DNA of 44,142 nt from Actinomycetes bacterium (GTDB lineage: Bacteria; Actinomycetota; Acidimicrobiia; Acidimicrobiales; Palsa-688): NCBI GenBank assembly GCA_021788115.1, contig JAJYLA010000013.1:1-44142 (forward strand). The letters run 5' to 3'. Within the stretch, counting starts at the first letter, position 1. Each line of letters starts with the position of its first letter. Made by a program: the position numbers and the translations under genes. The notes under the pieces were generated by a model that saw only the letters and a list, made by a program, of their open reading frames with translations, did no database searches and was not told the DNA's origin. Positions 7,593 through 15,072 of this stretch are shown piece by piece.

Positions 7593-8527
7593 GGCAGGCC
7601 TTTCGGTTCGGCCAGCAGCCAGCGGGTGGCCGCCGTCCGGCTGACCGGCGGCAGGTGCGGGAGAAGGTCGGCGAAGGTCTCGATCGAGGTCAGCCCGGCC
7701 GCTTCAGCCACCACCGGCAGGGGTGTGCCGGCAGCCATACGCCGCAGGATCCAGGTGCTCCGGGCCCGGCCGGAGGCCCAGCTTGGACGTGGCCGGCCCG
7801 TACTCGAGCGACGACAGCGGGTCATTCAGTGCGTTGCGGCCGTTGCACTCGCCGAGTAGCAGCTCGCCGGGATGGTCGGCTTTGAGCTGGCAGAGAACCG
7901 CGGCGTACGGCTCGGCCACCGGGATGCGCCGGGCACCTCCACGAAGGTCACCCCGCCGCGGCGGACGACCCAGCTTGTGTGCGCACGGGGCAGTCCGGTC
8001 GGCCGGAGCCCGGCGCCGAAGGTGGCGGCCAGCACCCCGACCATCACCCGGGTCCTCCCGGTGGTGGCCTGACGCCCCGAGTCGGCCCAGAGGCGGCGTT
8101 CGTCGGTTCGGCTGTAGGGCGGCCGCAGCTGCCGTCGGGGTAGACGCCGGGGCCGGGGCTCCCACGGAGCGCGGCGGGTCACCTCCCGGCCTATGGTGCG
8201 GGCCCGGCTGCGGAAGTCCGCGGCCGTGCCCGGGCTGTAGCGGGCCAGTTCGACCTCGTCCCAGTGTCCGACGACCTCGGGGGTGAAGATCTCCTCGATG
8301 TCGAGGGGGTAGCCGTCGCCGACGGCGAAGGCCGTGACCCAGCCGGCGACCCGCAGGGCCATCTTGGCCTGGCTGTGGTTCTGGGGCCCCAGGGTGAGGA
8401 CCACGGAGATGACAAAGCCGCCGATCCGCTCCCAGACCGCCCTCACCAGGGGGTCGTAGGGGTGGTAGGCCCGGATGTACGCCTCGATGCTCTCCGGGAT
8501 GGCTGCCGGCCGGCGGGCCCGGCTCAT
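7589..8527 (-). pseudogene. tyrosine-recombinase-like (phage integrase fold) protein, two frameshifts
   Basis: ATG 8527 opens a gene whose parts lie in three frames. Frame one (8527 to about 7935) starts MSRARRPAAIPESIEAYIRA and holds the helical core-binding-like domain. It continues into RTDERRLWADSGRQATTGRT and GVLAATFGAGLRPTGLPR, which resemble the catalytic-domain entry of actinobacterial integrase-like proteins. Frame two (about 7935-7780) continues GARRIPVAEPYAAVL, LKADHPGELLLGE. Frame three (about 7780-7589) ends ARSTWILRRMAAGTPLPVV, AEAAGLTS. The usual R-H-R-Y set is not clear even when the frames are joined (the final part has STW..RRMAAGTPL and no Tyr), so it may be a non-catalytic relative. 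Two frameshifts in one gene indicate decay. Confidence 0.55.
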
Positions 8528-9068
8528 GGTGCCCACCCCCGCTTCTGAGTGCCCCGGCCTGCACGTGCAGGGCGGTGCCGGACCGGCCGACCGGGGTGGC
8601 GGCCTGACGGCCCCATCAGCGGTGCCGTCTAGAGGATGGTGCGGCCGGCGGCGGTGGCCGCCATCAGCTGTTGATCGCAGTCGGCAGCATGCGGTGACCA
8701 CCTCCTCGGGGGTAGGGAGCCGGGCCGACCCGGTCTCCACGCGTGGCCGCCCATCGTGCCGGGCGCCTTCGTGGATGCACTCGCCACCGGCGCGCCGGGC
8801 GCGCTGGCTGGGTCGGACGTCGCCGTCCATGTTCTGGCCTGCCGATCTGCGTCGAGATGCCGACGCCTACGCCGAGGCCAGCGCGAAGACCGCGCTGAAC
8901 AGGCGCCGGGAACCGGGTGGCCCTCCGAGCGGGTACAGTCCCGGACGCGCTGAGCCTTTACTGGGTCCTACGCGCAACCGTCGGCAGCCGGGCGCAAACC
9001 GGGTGCCGACACGCGTCAGGTCGGATGGCCTCCTCTCCGTCTGGGGGCCGAAGCCCAGCCGACCATGC
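8528..9068. other. 541-bp stretch without an intact gene, possible leftward remnant
   Basis: No complete gene is visible. On the minus strand two adjacent frames between about 8629 and 8830 give coding-like pieces (RVETGSARLPTPEEVVTA, then DCDQQLMAATAAGRTIL before a TAG at 8631-8629). They could be the end of one frameshifted gene of unknown type. The part next to 8527 probably holds the promoter of the recombinase-like gene. A 469-codon plus-strand frame through 8475-9884 lacks any family pattern. Confidence 0.4.
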
Positions 9069-9680
9069 CTACACCGCCTCCCTGGCCGCCCGCACGACGA
9101 CCTCGTAGTCGCCGTGGCGGCGGTTGACCAGCTCCCCCTCCTCCGCCAGGGAGTTCATCCGCTTGCGCACGAGCTCACGGAACACCTTCTTCGGCCGCCC
9201 CTGCGGCTCCTCCAGCCGGGGCGGGTCCCGCTCCTCCGGGCGGGCCAGCAGCTCCGCCATCTCCCCGATCGTCCAAGACGACTTGGCCGGCTGGTCGGCG
9301 ACGGCGCGGCGGATCCGGTCCCGCATCACCTCACCGGCCTGGCCCGTTCGTGCAGCTTCCGTCGCCGTCGGTCGGGGGGTCCGGCCCACCGATTCCGGGC
9401 GGACCCGTCGAGGACCGGTCGCCCGGGGGTTTCTCGCCCGCTGGGCCGGCGTCGGGGCGTGGCCGTTCCCGTTGGACCCGGCCAGACTAGGAGGGACAAC
9501 GTCCTCTGTCGCCTGGCCGGCGACCGGTGTGGAGGCCACGTTGGCAACCTCGAACCTTCGGACACCGGCGATCAGCTCTTCGATGTTCTCCAGCTCGGCC
9601 CGCTCCCTGTCGATCCTGGCAGCCAACACCTCTCGCAGCTCGACCAGTTCCTCCAGGAAGGCAGCCGCATGATCGGACAT
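9069..9680 (-). CDS. hypothetical protein with coiled coil and winged-helix-like C-terminus
   Basis: A 203-residue protein in three parts. Residues 4-43 form an N-terminal coiled coil (FLEELVELREVLAARIDRER, AELENIEELIAG). A Pro/Arg/Gly-rich linker covers about 45-115. The basic C-terminal domain at about 118-203 shows AVADQPAKSSWTIGEMAELL and ends RKRMNSLAEEGELVNRRHGD, YEVVV, which reads like a winged helix with a beta wing. ATG 9680 (MSDHAAAF) is preferred over an upstream GTG because the coiled coil starts right after it. Family not recognised; a DNA-binding partner of the surrounding mobile-element genes is plausible. Intact, unlike both neighbours. Confidence 0.55.
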   Translation of the reverse strand: MSDHAAAFLEELVELREVLAARIDRERAELENIEELIAGVRRFEVANVASTPVAGQATEDVVPPSLAGSNGNGHAPTPAQRARNPRATGPRRVRPESVGRTPRPTATEAARTGQAGEVMRDRIRRAVADQPAKSSWTIGEMAELLARPEERDPPRLEEPQGRPKKVFRELVRKRMNSLAEEGELVNRRHGDYEVVVRAAREAV

Positions 9681-9830
9681 ATCGGGCACCCTAGCGCGGT
9701 TGCGGGCACCCACCGGACGGGTCTTTGCCAGGCTGTGCGCACCCACCCTCGGCTACGAACGACGGAGGGTCCTCAGCCCGGTCAGGTCCGTAGGGCTTCC
9801 AGAAGGGCGGCTCCGAAGGCGGGCGGGTGT

Positions 9831-10217
9831 TCACTGGCGGCAATCCGCTCGGCGAGCTGTTCGGGGGTGTGCGGGGGCCGCTGATGCCGGCCGCTCATGG
9901 GAGGCGCCGGCAGCCGCCGCGGCGGCCAGGACATGACGGTCCTTGGGGTGATTGGTCATCGACGCCTCCAACCGCCGCCGCCGTCTCGGGTGCAGGCGGG
10001 CGTCGGGAAAGGCCCGGTTCATCTCGGCTACCACATGGTCGAGCGCAGCATCGGCCTCGTCGACCCCCGCTCCCCGCCGGACCAGCAGCCGGGCCCCGTT
10101 GCGCCGCAACTCGGCTTCTATCTCGCTCTGCCACACCGGCCGGAACACCCCCGCCGACGCGCAGCTGAGCAGCAGGTCCCGCAGCCCCGGCGGTACCAGG
10201 GCGTTGGCGTCCAGCAC
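9831..10217 (-). pseudogene. PIN-domain toxin-like protein, C-terminus lost by frameshift
   Basis: The frame has the PIN start VLDANALVPPGLRDLLL (first catalytic Asp), a second acidic site in WQSEIEAELRR, and MTNHPKDRHVLAAAAAAGA (the conserved Asp segment of this VapC-like class). Relatives continue with a strand and a final Asp (V..NLRDFP-like) and reach about 185 residues. Here the frame turns to nonsense after the alanine run near 9905. A separate frame from ATG 9898 to 9782 is open but does not restore the PIN end. No ATG/GTG/TTG start lies before GTG 10217; CTG 10265 would overlap the upstream stop as CTGA and add 16 residues. It pairs with the HTH antitoxin at 10262-10762. Confidence 0.65.
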
Positions 10218-10261
10218 GGCGACCGGCCGGGCGGAGGCCGCAGCCGGCAGTCCGGGGATCG

Positions 10262-10762
10262 TCAGAAGTCCTCGGGGCTGTAACCATCGGCGGGGGCCAG
10301 CCCGGCAAGTATCTCCTCCCGGCGGCGTCCTTCCCGCCCCTTGTAGGCCAGCACGTCGGCGGCGTTGAAGCGGTGGCGATTGCCGACCATGCGGTGCGGG
10401 AGCACACCACGCCTGGCCAACTTCACGACATACGGTCGGCTCACGTTCAGCAGGTCGGCCACCTGCTGTGACGTCAGCTCCTCGAGGCCTTCCGGCTCGC
10501 CGACCACGACCGCCACATCCTCACCGGAGCCGGCAGCGCGGGCGACGGTCAGCAGCAGCGCCACGAGCTCCTCCGGCAGATCAACCCGTCGCCGGCCATG
10601 GAGCAACTCGAAGGTCGGCCCCTCACTGGTGTCGGCGACGACCTCGGCCACCGCCCGCACCTTGCGCCGACGGCGCGGCTGAACCCGCACCGGCGTAACC
10701 ACCCGGTCCAACCCACCCGAGATGGCGAAACCATGCACCTGGTGCTCTCCCACAAGCCACAT
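10262..10762 (-). CDS. excisionase-family HTH antitoxin of a PIN toxin pair
   Basis: A 166-residue protein with an N-terminal regulatory part containing VDLPEELVALLLTVARAAGS, then a C-terminal excisionase-type HTH: ELTSQQVADLLNVSRPYVVK, LARRGVLPHRMVGNRHRF, NAADVLAYKGR. This is the actinobacterial antitoxin class encoded directly before a VapC-like PIN toxin, which is the arrangement here: the next gene begins at the stop. ATG 10762 is chosen because twin 9-bp repeats sit immediately upstream; a GTG at 10822 would put the repeats inside the gene. The antitoxin looks intact while its toxin is broken, a common decay state because loss of the toxin is harmless. Confidence 0.75.
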   Translation of the reverse strand: MWLVGEHQVHGFAISGGLDRVVTPVRVQPRRRRKVRAVAEVVADTSEGPTFELLHGRRRVDLPEELVALLLTVARAAGSGEDVAVVVGEPEGLEELTSQQVADLLNVSRPYVVKLARRGVLPHRMVGNRHRFNAADVLAYKGREGRRREEILAGLAPADGYSPEDF

Positions 10763-10765
10763 CCT

Positions 10766-10783
10766 ATCCGAAACATCCGAAAC
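10766..10783 (-). promoter_or_regulatory. tandem 9-bp repeat ATCCGAAAC before the HTH antitoxin gene
   Basis: ATCCGAAAC at 10766-10774 is followed without a gap by ATCCGAAAC at 10775-10783, read on the plus strand. The repeats lie 4-21 bases before the ATG at 10762 of the leftward antitoxin gene, the expected place for an autoregulatory operator. TAGGAT in the same segment could be its -10 box. Confidence 0.5.
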
Positions 10784-11059
10784 GGTCGAGGGTGACAGTG
10801 CGCTGAGCTGGACAGGATGCACGCTGGCTGGCGGCTAAACACGGCCGGCACTCCGCGCGGTCGACGGCGGTGGCCGTAACCGTCGATCGGGCGCGTTTGC
10901 GCCGTCTCAACTCTCGGTATTCGGTGTGTCGTCCTGGCGCCCCAGATTGGGACTTCGGAGATGTTTTTCAGCGAGCCGGCGGCGGGATACTGGCGTGACC
11001 AATGAAGTGTGTCGCTTGTGAACAACCCTCTCCGGGCACGCGGTTGTACTGTCAGCCAC

Positions 11060-11842
11060 ATGATTGACCGCAGCCGTCACATCCACGCCGAGTCGGATCG
11101 TTTCGGCGCTGTGCTTGCTGCCACCGATCCTAAAGCCAGGGTGCCTACCTGCCCGGACTGGAGCGCAGTCGACCTGCTCAAACACCTCACCCAGGTCCAC
11201 CAGTTCTGGGCGGCCGTGATCGGGGACCGGATGACAGCGGCGGAGGTCGGCGAGTTCGAGAAGAGCCGTCCCGCTTTGCCAGACGACATGGCACAGCTAC
11301 GGGACCTTCGTCGTGGGGCCACCGCCGACCTGCTTACAGCGCTGGCCGGTCGTGACCCGTCGGAGCAGGCATGGAGCTGGTTTCCGGCCGATCAGACGGT
11401 CGGCTTCACCTGGCGAATGCAGACCCATGAAGCGACCATGCACCGCGTCGATGCCGAGCTGGCCGCGGGTCTCCCGATCGGCCCGATCAGCCACGAGGTG
11501 GCAGCCGACGGAATAGATCATGCGCTCAGCGTGATGTGGGCCTGGGCACCAGCCGAGGTTGAGCGACGCGTCACCGGGACCGTCGAGCTTCACGCCACCG
11601 ACACACATCAGAGCTGGCTTGTGAAGACAATCCGCTGGTCCGGCGAGGCGTGGGGTCAGACCTTCGACGACCAGATCGGCTGTGAGCGGGCTGACATCGG
11701 CACACCTGATGCAACCATCACCGGCACCGCCGCGGACCTGGATCTGCTCGTTTGGACGCGGGCCGATCGGACCGTCGTCCGCTCAGGAGACCAGCAGGCA
11801 CTGAGTGAGTTCCAAGCGATGCTCGACGATGGGATTCAGTAA
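11060..11842 (+). CDS. maleylpyruvate isomerase family mycothiol-dependent enzyme
   Basis: A 260-residue protein with the MDMPI fold: an N-terminal DinB-like four-helix bundle with VPTCPDWSAVDLLKHLTQVH, and a C-terminal alpha/beta domain from about residue 165. The metal ligands of the family can be placed: a His in HLTQVHQFW, and the E-x3-H pair in QTHEATMHRVDAE. Members use mycothiol, the actinobacterial thiol, as cofactor, but most have no proven substrate. ATG 11060 is preferred over a GTG at 11009 because family members start at this point (MIDRSRHIHAESDRF). It stands alone, is full length, and has no obvious operon partner. Confidence 0.88.
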   Translation: MIDRSRHIHAESDRFGAVLAATDPKARVPTCPDWSAVDLLKHLTQVHQFWAAVIGDRMTAAEVGEFEKSRPALPDDMAQLRDLRRGATADLLTALAGRDPSEQAWSWFPADQTVGFTWRMQTHEATMHRVDAELAAGLPIGPISHEVAADGIDHALSVMWAWAPAEVERRVTGTVELHATDTHQSWLVKTIRWSGEAWGQTFDDQIGCERADIGTPDATITGTAADLDLLVWTRADRTVVRSGDQQALSEFQAMLDDGIQ

Positions 11843-12021
11843 CGGGAACGCCTGACACGCCCTTCCCGCCACCCTCGTACCGCCGAGTCGCGAGCGCCCA
11901 GAATGTCGGCCGCAAATCACTGGCTCGGGCACGCAGACTCGGCGATCGGTGCGCCGTCCGTACGATTGTCTTCGTGACGCAAGAAGAACTTGGCCATTGA
12001 CATCAGCGCTGTTCACGCCCC

Positions 12022-12210
12022 GTGCAAGTCTCCGCTGCCGAGTACGAGACCTTCGAAAGGATGCACTACGTGTGCTTCCACTACGAGTTTGAGCACGATC
12101 CGGCCGACCCTGACGAGGAATGCACCGCAGGGGGCTATCCTTCTGGTGCCGTTGCAGGGAGGCGTGAGGCCGCGGCAGCCACCGCCCGTGCGCTCAGCGA
12201 CGAGGCCTGA
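12022..12210 (+). CDS. small hypothetical protein with HYVCFHYEFEH motif
   Basis: A 62-residue acidic protein beginning with GTG. The core FERMHYVCFHYEFEHDPADP followed by DEECTAGG recalls small actinobacterial proteins of unknown function that carry the same CFHYEFEH and EEC motifs. Two Cys and three His residues could bind a metal (inference). An ATG at 12061 (MHYVCF) is an alternative start. The same frame, after its TGA, continues into the DUF7660-like fragment, so the C-terminus given here may be the product of a fusion or deletion. Confidence 0.5.
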   Translation: MQVSAAEYETFERMHYVCFHYEFEHDPADPDEECTAGGYPSGAVAGRREAAAATARALSDEA

Positions 12211-12375
12211 AGCGCTGCAGGATGGGATAACGATGATCTCCCTTCATACCTGGATGCGTTCGGGTCCTGGCTAGCCGACTACGACGGTTACTACGGGAGC
12301 CAGCGTCGCGTGACTCCCTCCAACGCGTGGGTGGTGATCCAAGACGCCCTGAGGGCAGCCACCCTGTACGAGTGA
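12211..12375 (+). pseudogene. C-terminal fragment of a small DUF7660-like protein
   Basis: Without its own start codon, the frame reads GWDNDDLPSYLDAFGSWLAD, YDGYYGSQ, then PSNAWVVIQDALRAATLYE and a stop at 12373-12375. This matches the last 50 residues of a widespread small protein family with the pattern WEN..L..FLEALAAW..D.DGYY...W......L.AA..YE (known to me as DUF7660). The N-terminal 30-40 residues are replaced by the gene ending at 12210. Function in the family is unknown. Confidence 0.5.
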
Positions 12376-12396
12376 TGCAGAACGTGAGCGCGGAAC

Positions 12397-12639
12397 TTGC
12401 CGACGCTCGACTTGGAGCGTGAGGAGCGCAGGCCCGATTCGGCGCTATGGCGCCCGATGTCGCCCGGCTCTACGCTCTCCACGGTGGGCGCGCTCCTGAT
12501 CGGGTTAGGGGTCCTTCTCGTCCTTCTCGCCCTCGGGCTCGCCTTTACGATCTACGGCGAGATCAGCGGCGTTCTCGGTGTTGCCTGTGTTGCGGCCGGC
12601 ATCGTGAGAGTCATCCGGGGGCGAGACAGGCCGTCGTGA
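12397..12639 (+). CDS. small membrane protein, two predicted helices
   Basis: An 80-residue product from TTG 12397, or 60 residues from ATG 12457 (MSPGSTLSTV). The sequence TVGALLIGLGVLLVLLALGL followed by AFTIYGEISGVLGVACVAAG gives two membrane helices with a short turn and a basic C-terminus (RVIRGRDRPS), suggesting both ends are cytoplasmic. No family recognised. No strong RBS is visible, so the start is uncertain. Confidence 0.45.
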   Translation: MPTLDLEREERRPDSALWRPMSPGSTLSTVGALLIGLGVLLVLLALGLAFTIYGEISGVLGVACVAAGIVRVIRGRDRPS

Positions 12640-12775
12640 AAGCAGTCGATGCCGAACGCGAGCGCATCAGGATCTGAGCAGGGGCCACCCTGTGGCGCGA
12701 AATCGGCGTGATGCGCTGGGCCGCCGAGGCTCGGCCGCATAGAGAAGGGGTGCAGAACTACAGCGCGCCCGAGAC

Positions 12776-12794
12776 GTATCACCGGTGATACAAT
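12776..12794 (+). promoter_or_regulatory. perfect 16-bp palindrome overlapping the -10 box of the phd-vapC operon
   Basis: GTATCACCGGTGATAC (12776-12791) is a perfect palindrome. TACAAT (12789-12794) overlaps its right edge and is a good -10 box that places the transcription start at or next to the ATG at 12801, so the mRNA is probably leaderless. An antitoxin bound to the palindrome would cover the promoter. Confidence 0.75.
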
Positions 12795-12800
12795 GGATAC

Positions 12801-13037
12801 ATGAGTGAGGTCTCGATCAGGGATTTGCGCAACCACGGAGGCGAGGTCATCGACCGCGTGGAGCATGGCGAGCGGCTGACTGTCACCCGTGATGGGCGAG
12901 AAGTAGCCGAGCTGCGGCCTCTCGAACGGCGTCCGCTCAAGGCCGGTGTACTGATCGAGCGATGGTCTCGGCTACCTCGACTGGATGCCGACGCACTACG
13001 CCGGGACCTCGATCAGACGATCGACTCGCGCCTGTGA
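12801..13037 (+). CDS. Phd/YefM-type antitoxin
   Basis: A 78-residue antitoxin. The N-terminal DNA-binding and dimer domain shows VSIRDLRNHGGEVIDRVEHG, then ERLTVTRDGREVAELRPL, which is the Phd/YefM fold. The C-terminal arm (about 50-78), containing IERWSRLPRLDADALRRDLD, is the toxin-neutralising part. It starts with no Shine-Dalgarno sequence, consistent with a leaderless transcript. Its stop overlaps the toxin start as GTGA (13034-13037), so toxin and antitoxin translation are coupled. The palindrome at 12776 is the probable autoregulatory operator. Confidence 0.9.
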   Translation: MSEVSIRDLRNHGGEVIDRVEHGERLTVTRDGREVAELRPLERRPLKAGVLIERWSRLPRLDADALRRDLDQTIDSRL

Positions 13038-13456
13038 CCGGTCGCGGGATACTCGATACGTCCGCCGTAGTTTTACTCGGTCGCCTCCACGCGCACGACC
13101 TTCCCGAGGAGCCGGTCATCACCGCAGTAACCCTGGCGGAGCTGTCGGTCGGTCCGCTCGTGGCGACCACCCGTAAGGAGCGGGCAGCTCGCCAGGGGGT
13201 ACTGCAGCAGGCCGAGGCCGACTTCCAGCCGTTGCCTTTCGATGCCGATGCGGCCAGGGCGTTCGGCCGAGTGGCAGCCTCGCTCAGGGAAAGCGGCCGC
13301 AAGGTTCAGGCTCGCAGCTACGACGCGATGATCGCGGCTACGGCAATCGCCAACGAACTTCCGCTCTACACCGTCAATCCGGACGATTTCTCCGGGATCG
13401 AAGGTCTCGATCTGCGACCCATCCCTCATCCCAACCACCCCTCGTCCCCTACCTGA
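13034..13456 (+). CDS. vapC: VapC-type PIN-domain ribonuclease toxin
   Basis: A 140-residue PIN protein. The catalytic acids can be placed: Asp in GILDTSAVVLL, Glu in VTLAELSVGPL, and Asp residues in RSYDAMIAATAIANELPLYT and NPDDFSGI. PIN toxins of this class cut tRNA or rRNA with Mg or Mn. GTG 13034 is chosen for the GTGA overlap with the antitoxin gene. All acidic positions are present, so the toxin should be active, in contrast to the broken PIN gene near 10 kb. Confidence 0.9.
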   Translation: MTGRGILDTSAVVLLGRLHAHDLPEEPVITAVTLAELSVGPLVATTRKERAARQGVLQQAEADFQPLPFDADAARAFGRVAASLRESGRKVQARSYDAMIAATAIANELPLYTVNPDDFSGIEGLDLRPIPHPNHPSSPT

Positions 13457-13577
13457 CCTCCTCGCGACAGAACACGCGCTCCAACAAATACGAACAGACG
13501 TCAAGCGGGCACTCCGAATCGGCGCTCGGAGCGCCTCGCCTGGCGCAGGGAATGACTGCTTCCGAGCGGCAGATTGT

Positions 13578-14186
13578 TCATCGGGCGCGCTCGCATGAGC
13601 TACACCAACGATCACACGTATATCCAGCGATCGGCTCCATTCCCCCGAACCTCTGCCGGGTTGCCGTGGTTGCCTGAGGTGCCGCGATCACCCGTAGTTC
13701 GCCTTGCCAGGGGGAACTCGGATACGGAGTACGAGTGGGGGGGGCTTTGGCAGTCACCTTGGCGGTGCCAGGCTCCACTGCGAGGAAGAGGCTCTGGCCA
13801 GCCGGCGCTGTGGCGGCTGCGCCAGTGAGCAGGTGTGTCTTGATGGTCACGTATCTGGTGCAGACCCTATGCACAGCGCTGGAAGCGGCAGCAGGAAAGG
13901 TGGCCGGCTCATGGTTCAGCCGGACCCAGATGTACTCGCCGACGTTCAACGTCGCCAAGAGCGGGTAGGTCCTGGAGTCCCCTGGTGGTGATGTGATGGA
14001 AGGATTGAAGGAAAGCTCGACTCGGGTCGCACTGACCGGAAGGCAGGTCCCTGCAGCCGCCGTGCCAGCCCTGGAGCATGCCGTCAGCGATCCGACAAGA
14101 GCGCAGACCACCACGACCGCGCCGCGAGATCCCGGGTCGAGTCGAAAGCCATCACCGCGGTGACGGCTAGGCCGTTGCCCCATCAC
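13578..14186 (-). CDS. putative lipoprotein, unknown
   Basis: A 202-residue protein with a lipoprotein signal peptide: basic start, hydrophobic AVVVVCALVGSLTAC, lipobox LTAC with Cys at about residue 37. The mature part looks like one beta-rich domain (VELSFNPSITSPPG, LLATLNVGEYIWVRL, AGQSLFLAVEPGTAKVTAKA). No family recognised. GTG 14186 is followed at once by ATG 14183; either may be used. The last residues include IAGYTCD, encoded by the 18-bp repeat that recurs at 15073-15090. It is preceded on the same strand by the RHH antitoxin gene and a remnant frame. Confidence 0.6.
   Translation of the reverse strand: MMGQRPSRHRGDGFRLDPGSRGAVVVVCALVGSLTACSRAGTAAAGTCLPVSATRVELSFNPSITSPPGDSRTYPLLATLNVGEYIWVRLNHEPATFPAAASSAVHRVCTRYVTIKTHLLTGAAATAPAGQSLFLAVEPGTAKVTAKAPPTRTPYPSSPWQGELRVIAAPQATTATRQRFGGMEPIAGYTCDRWCSSCERAR
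13615..13632. repeat. 18-bp repeat CACGTATATCCAGCGATC, copy 1
   Basis: An exact copy occurs at 15073-15090 in the same orientation, 1458 bp away. On the minus strand both encode IAGYTCD. Here it lies in the 3' end of the lipoprotein gene. Flanking bases do not match. Confidence 0.7.
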
Positions 14187-14347
14187 CAGAGCTGGGCACG
14201 CCGCGCCGGTAGAGGTGCTCGAACGTCAATCTCCGCCCAAACTTCGGGTGAGAGGTTGCTTGTCCCATAGGCGCGGGATTCGGCGATCCGGCGTGTGAGG
14301 CCGTCGGGACGAGCTCCGTCGCAGCCAGCGCCGAACGGCCGAGCGTG
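14183..14347 (-). pseudogene. start-less reading frame after the RHH antitoxin gene
   Basis: Directly after the RHH stop and in the same frame, 54 codons without any start codon lead to a TGA at 14185-14183. The translation has balanced composition: DGLTRRIAESRAYGTSNLSP, then EVWAEIDVRAPLPARRAQLW. It looks like the C-terminus of a lost gene. No family recognised. Its stop overlaps the GTG-ATG start of the lipoprotein gene. Confidence 0.35.
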
Positions 14348-14629
14348 TCAGCTGGCGTGCAGGTACTGGCGAACGGCCTGTCGGATGGCCTCCGAAACGC
14401 TGATGTGTTCCTCGGCGGCGCGCACGATCAACTCTCGCTTCAGCTCAGGATCCAAGCGCACCGATTCCACGGTGGCCGGTGCGGCACCCATGGCCGGACG
14501 GCCGCCGCGTCGGCGGATGATCTCGTCCACCTCATAGCCGACCTCGGCCTCGTCAGCCATTGCTTCGACCATCTCGTCGGTGATGGGCGTCCCGTCTTCC
14601 TTACGTCCGTGATCCTTGGGCATGGTCAT
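14348..14629 (-). CDS. ribbon-helix-helix antitoxin-like protein
   Basis: A 93-residue protein. The C-terminal half is an Arc/CopG-type RHH domain: the beta strand VESVRLDPELKRELIVRA, then two helices with EHISVSEAIRQAVRQYL. The N-terminal half (TPITDEMVEAMADEAEVG, then DEIIRRRGGRP) would be the toxin-binding part. It follows its toxin partner and overlaps it by ATGA (14626-14629). Toxin-first order with an RHH antitoxin also occurs in BrnTA-type modules. ATG 14629 is used; ATG 14623 (MPKDHG) is also possible. Confidence 0.8.
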   Translation of the reverse strand: MTMPKDHGRKEDGTPITDEMVEAMADEAEVGYEVDEIIRRRGGRPAMGAAPATVESVRLDPELKRELIVRAAEEHISVSEAIRQAVRQYLHAS

Positions 14630-14869
14630 TCTCCTGGCGGCAGCAGCCGGCGATACTTGGCTCGCAGAGCCATGGCATGGACGACTGCGGGACCCTGGGG
14701 CCGATCCAGCACGATCAGCTCCAGCAAGTTCCCTGATCGGTCCGGGCCGATAAGTAGATACCGGACCGGATCGTCGCCCACCTCCTCGACGACGGTCGCG
14801 TGGCGGAGGGCGTGATCGACGTCAAGGTCCTCGGATGCCATGCCGTCGAGCTGAAGGCAGCACGTCCAC
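14626..14869 (-). pseudogene. toxin-like protein B, paralogue of 15157-15393, 5' end frameshifted
   Basis: The main frame gives SEDLDVDHALRHATVVEEV, YLLIGPDRSGNLLELIVL and AVVHAMALRAKYRRLL. It is homologous to the protein at 15157-15393, which shares IGxDRxGNxLE and VHAMxxR. The family N-terminus is present in a different frame: GTG 14869 reads VDVLPSARRHGI, matching VEVVIAESARKHGV of the paralogue, and must shift by one base near 14833 to reach SEDL. TACAAT lies eight bases before GTG 14869, a near-leaderless arrangement. As sequenced, only an N-terminally short protein from the ATG just before SEDL can be made. The pair with the RHH gene is probably a toxin-antitoxin module with a disabled toxin (inference). 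Confidence 0.6.
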
Positions 14870-15072
14870 ACAGGGGTATTGTACTACGAAACCGCCACCT
14901 CCGGCAGGTGTCAGCCGCTGCATAACACGCGTGCAGATGAGAAGCGGCGTTCTCCGCCGAGCGAGCGGCCATGCGCTGGTCGGCGATCTCGCACACCCTC
15001 GACGGGGTGGCGACGATCTCGCCGTGAGCACAGATCACTCGGCCGTCAGGACATGAGACACATCAAGGGTCG

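Noticed and set aside
8475-9884. Plus-strand open frame of 469 codons.
   Set aside because: Arg/Pro/Gly-rich translation with no family pattern, opposite to better-supported minus-strand genes with helical and motif structure; a GC-driven shadow.
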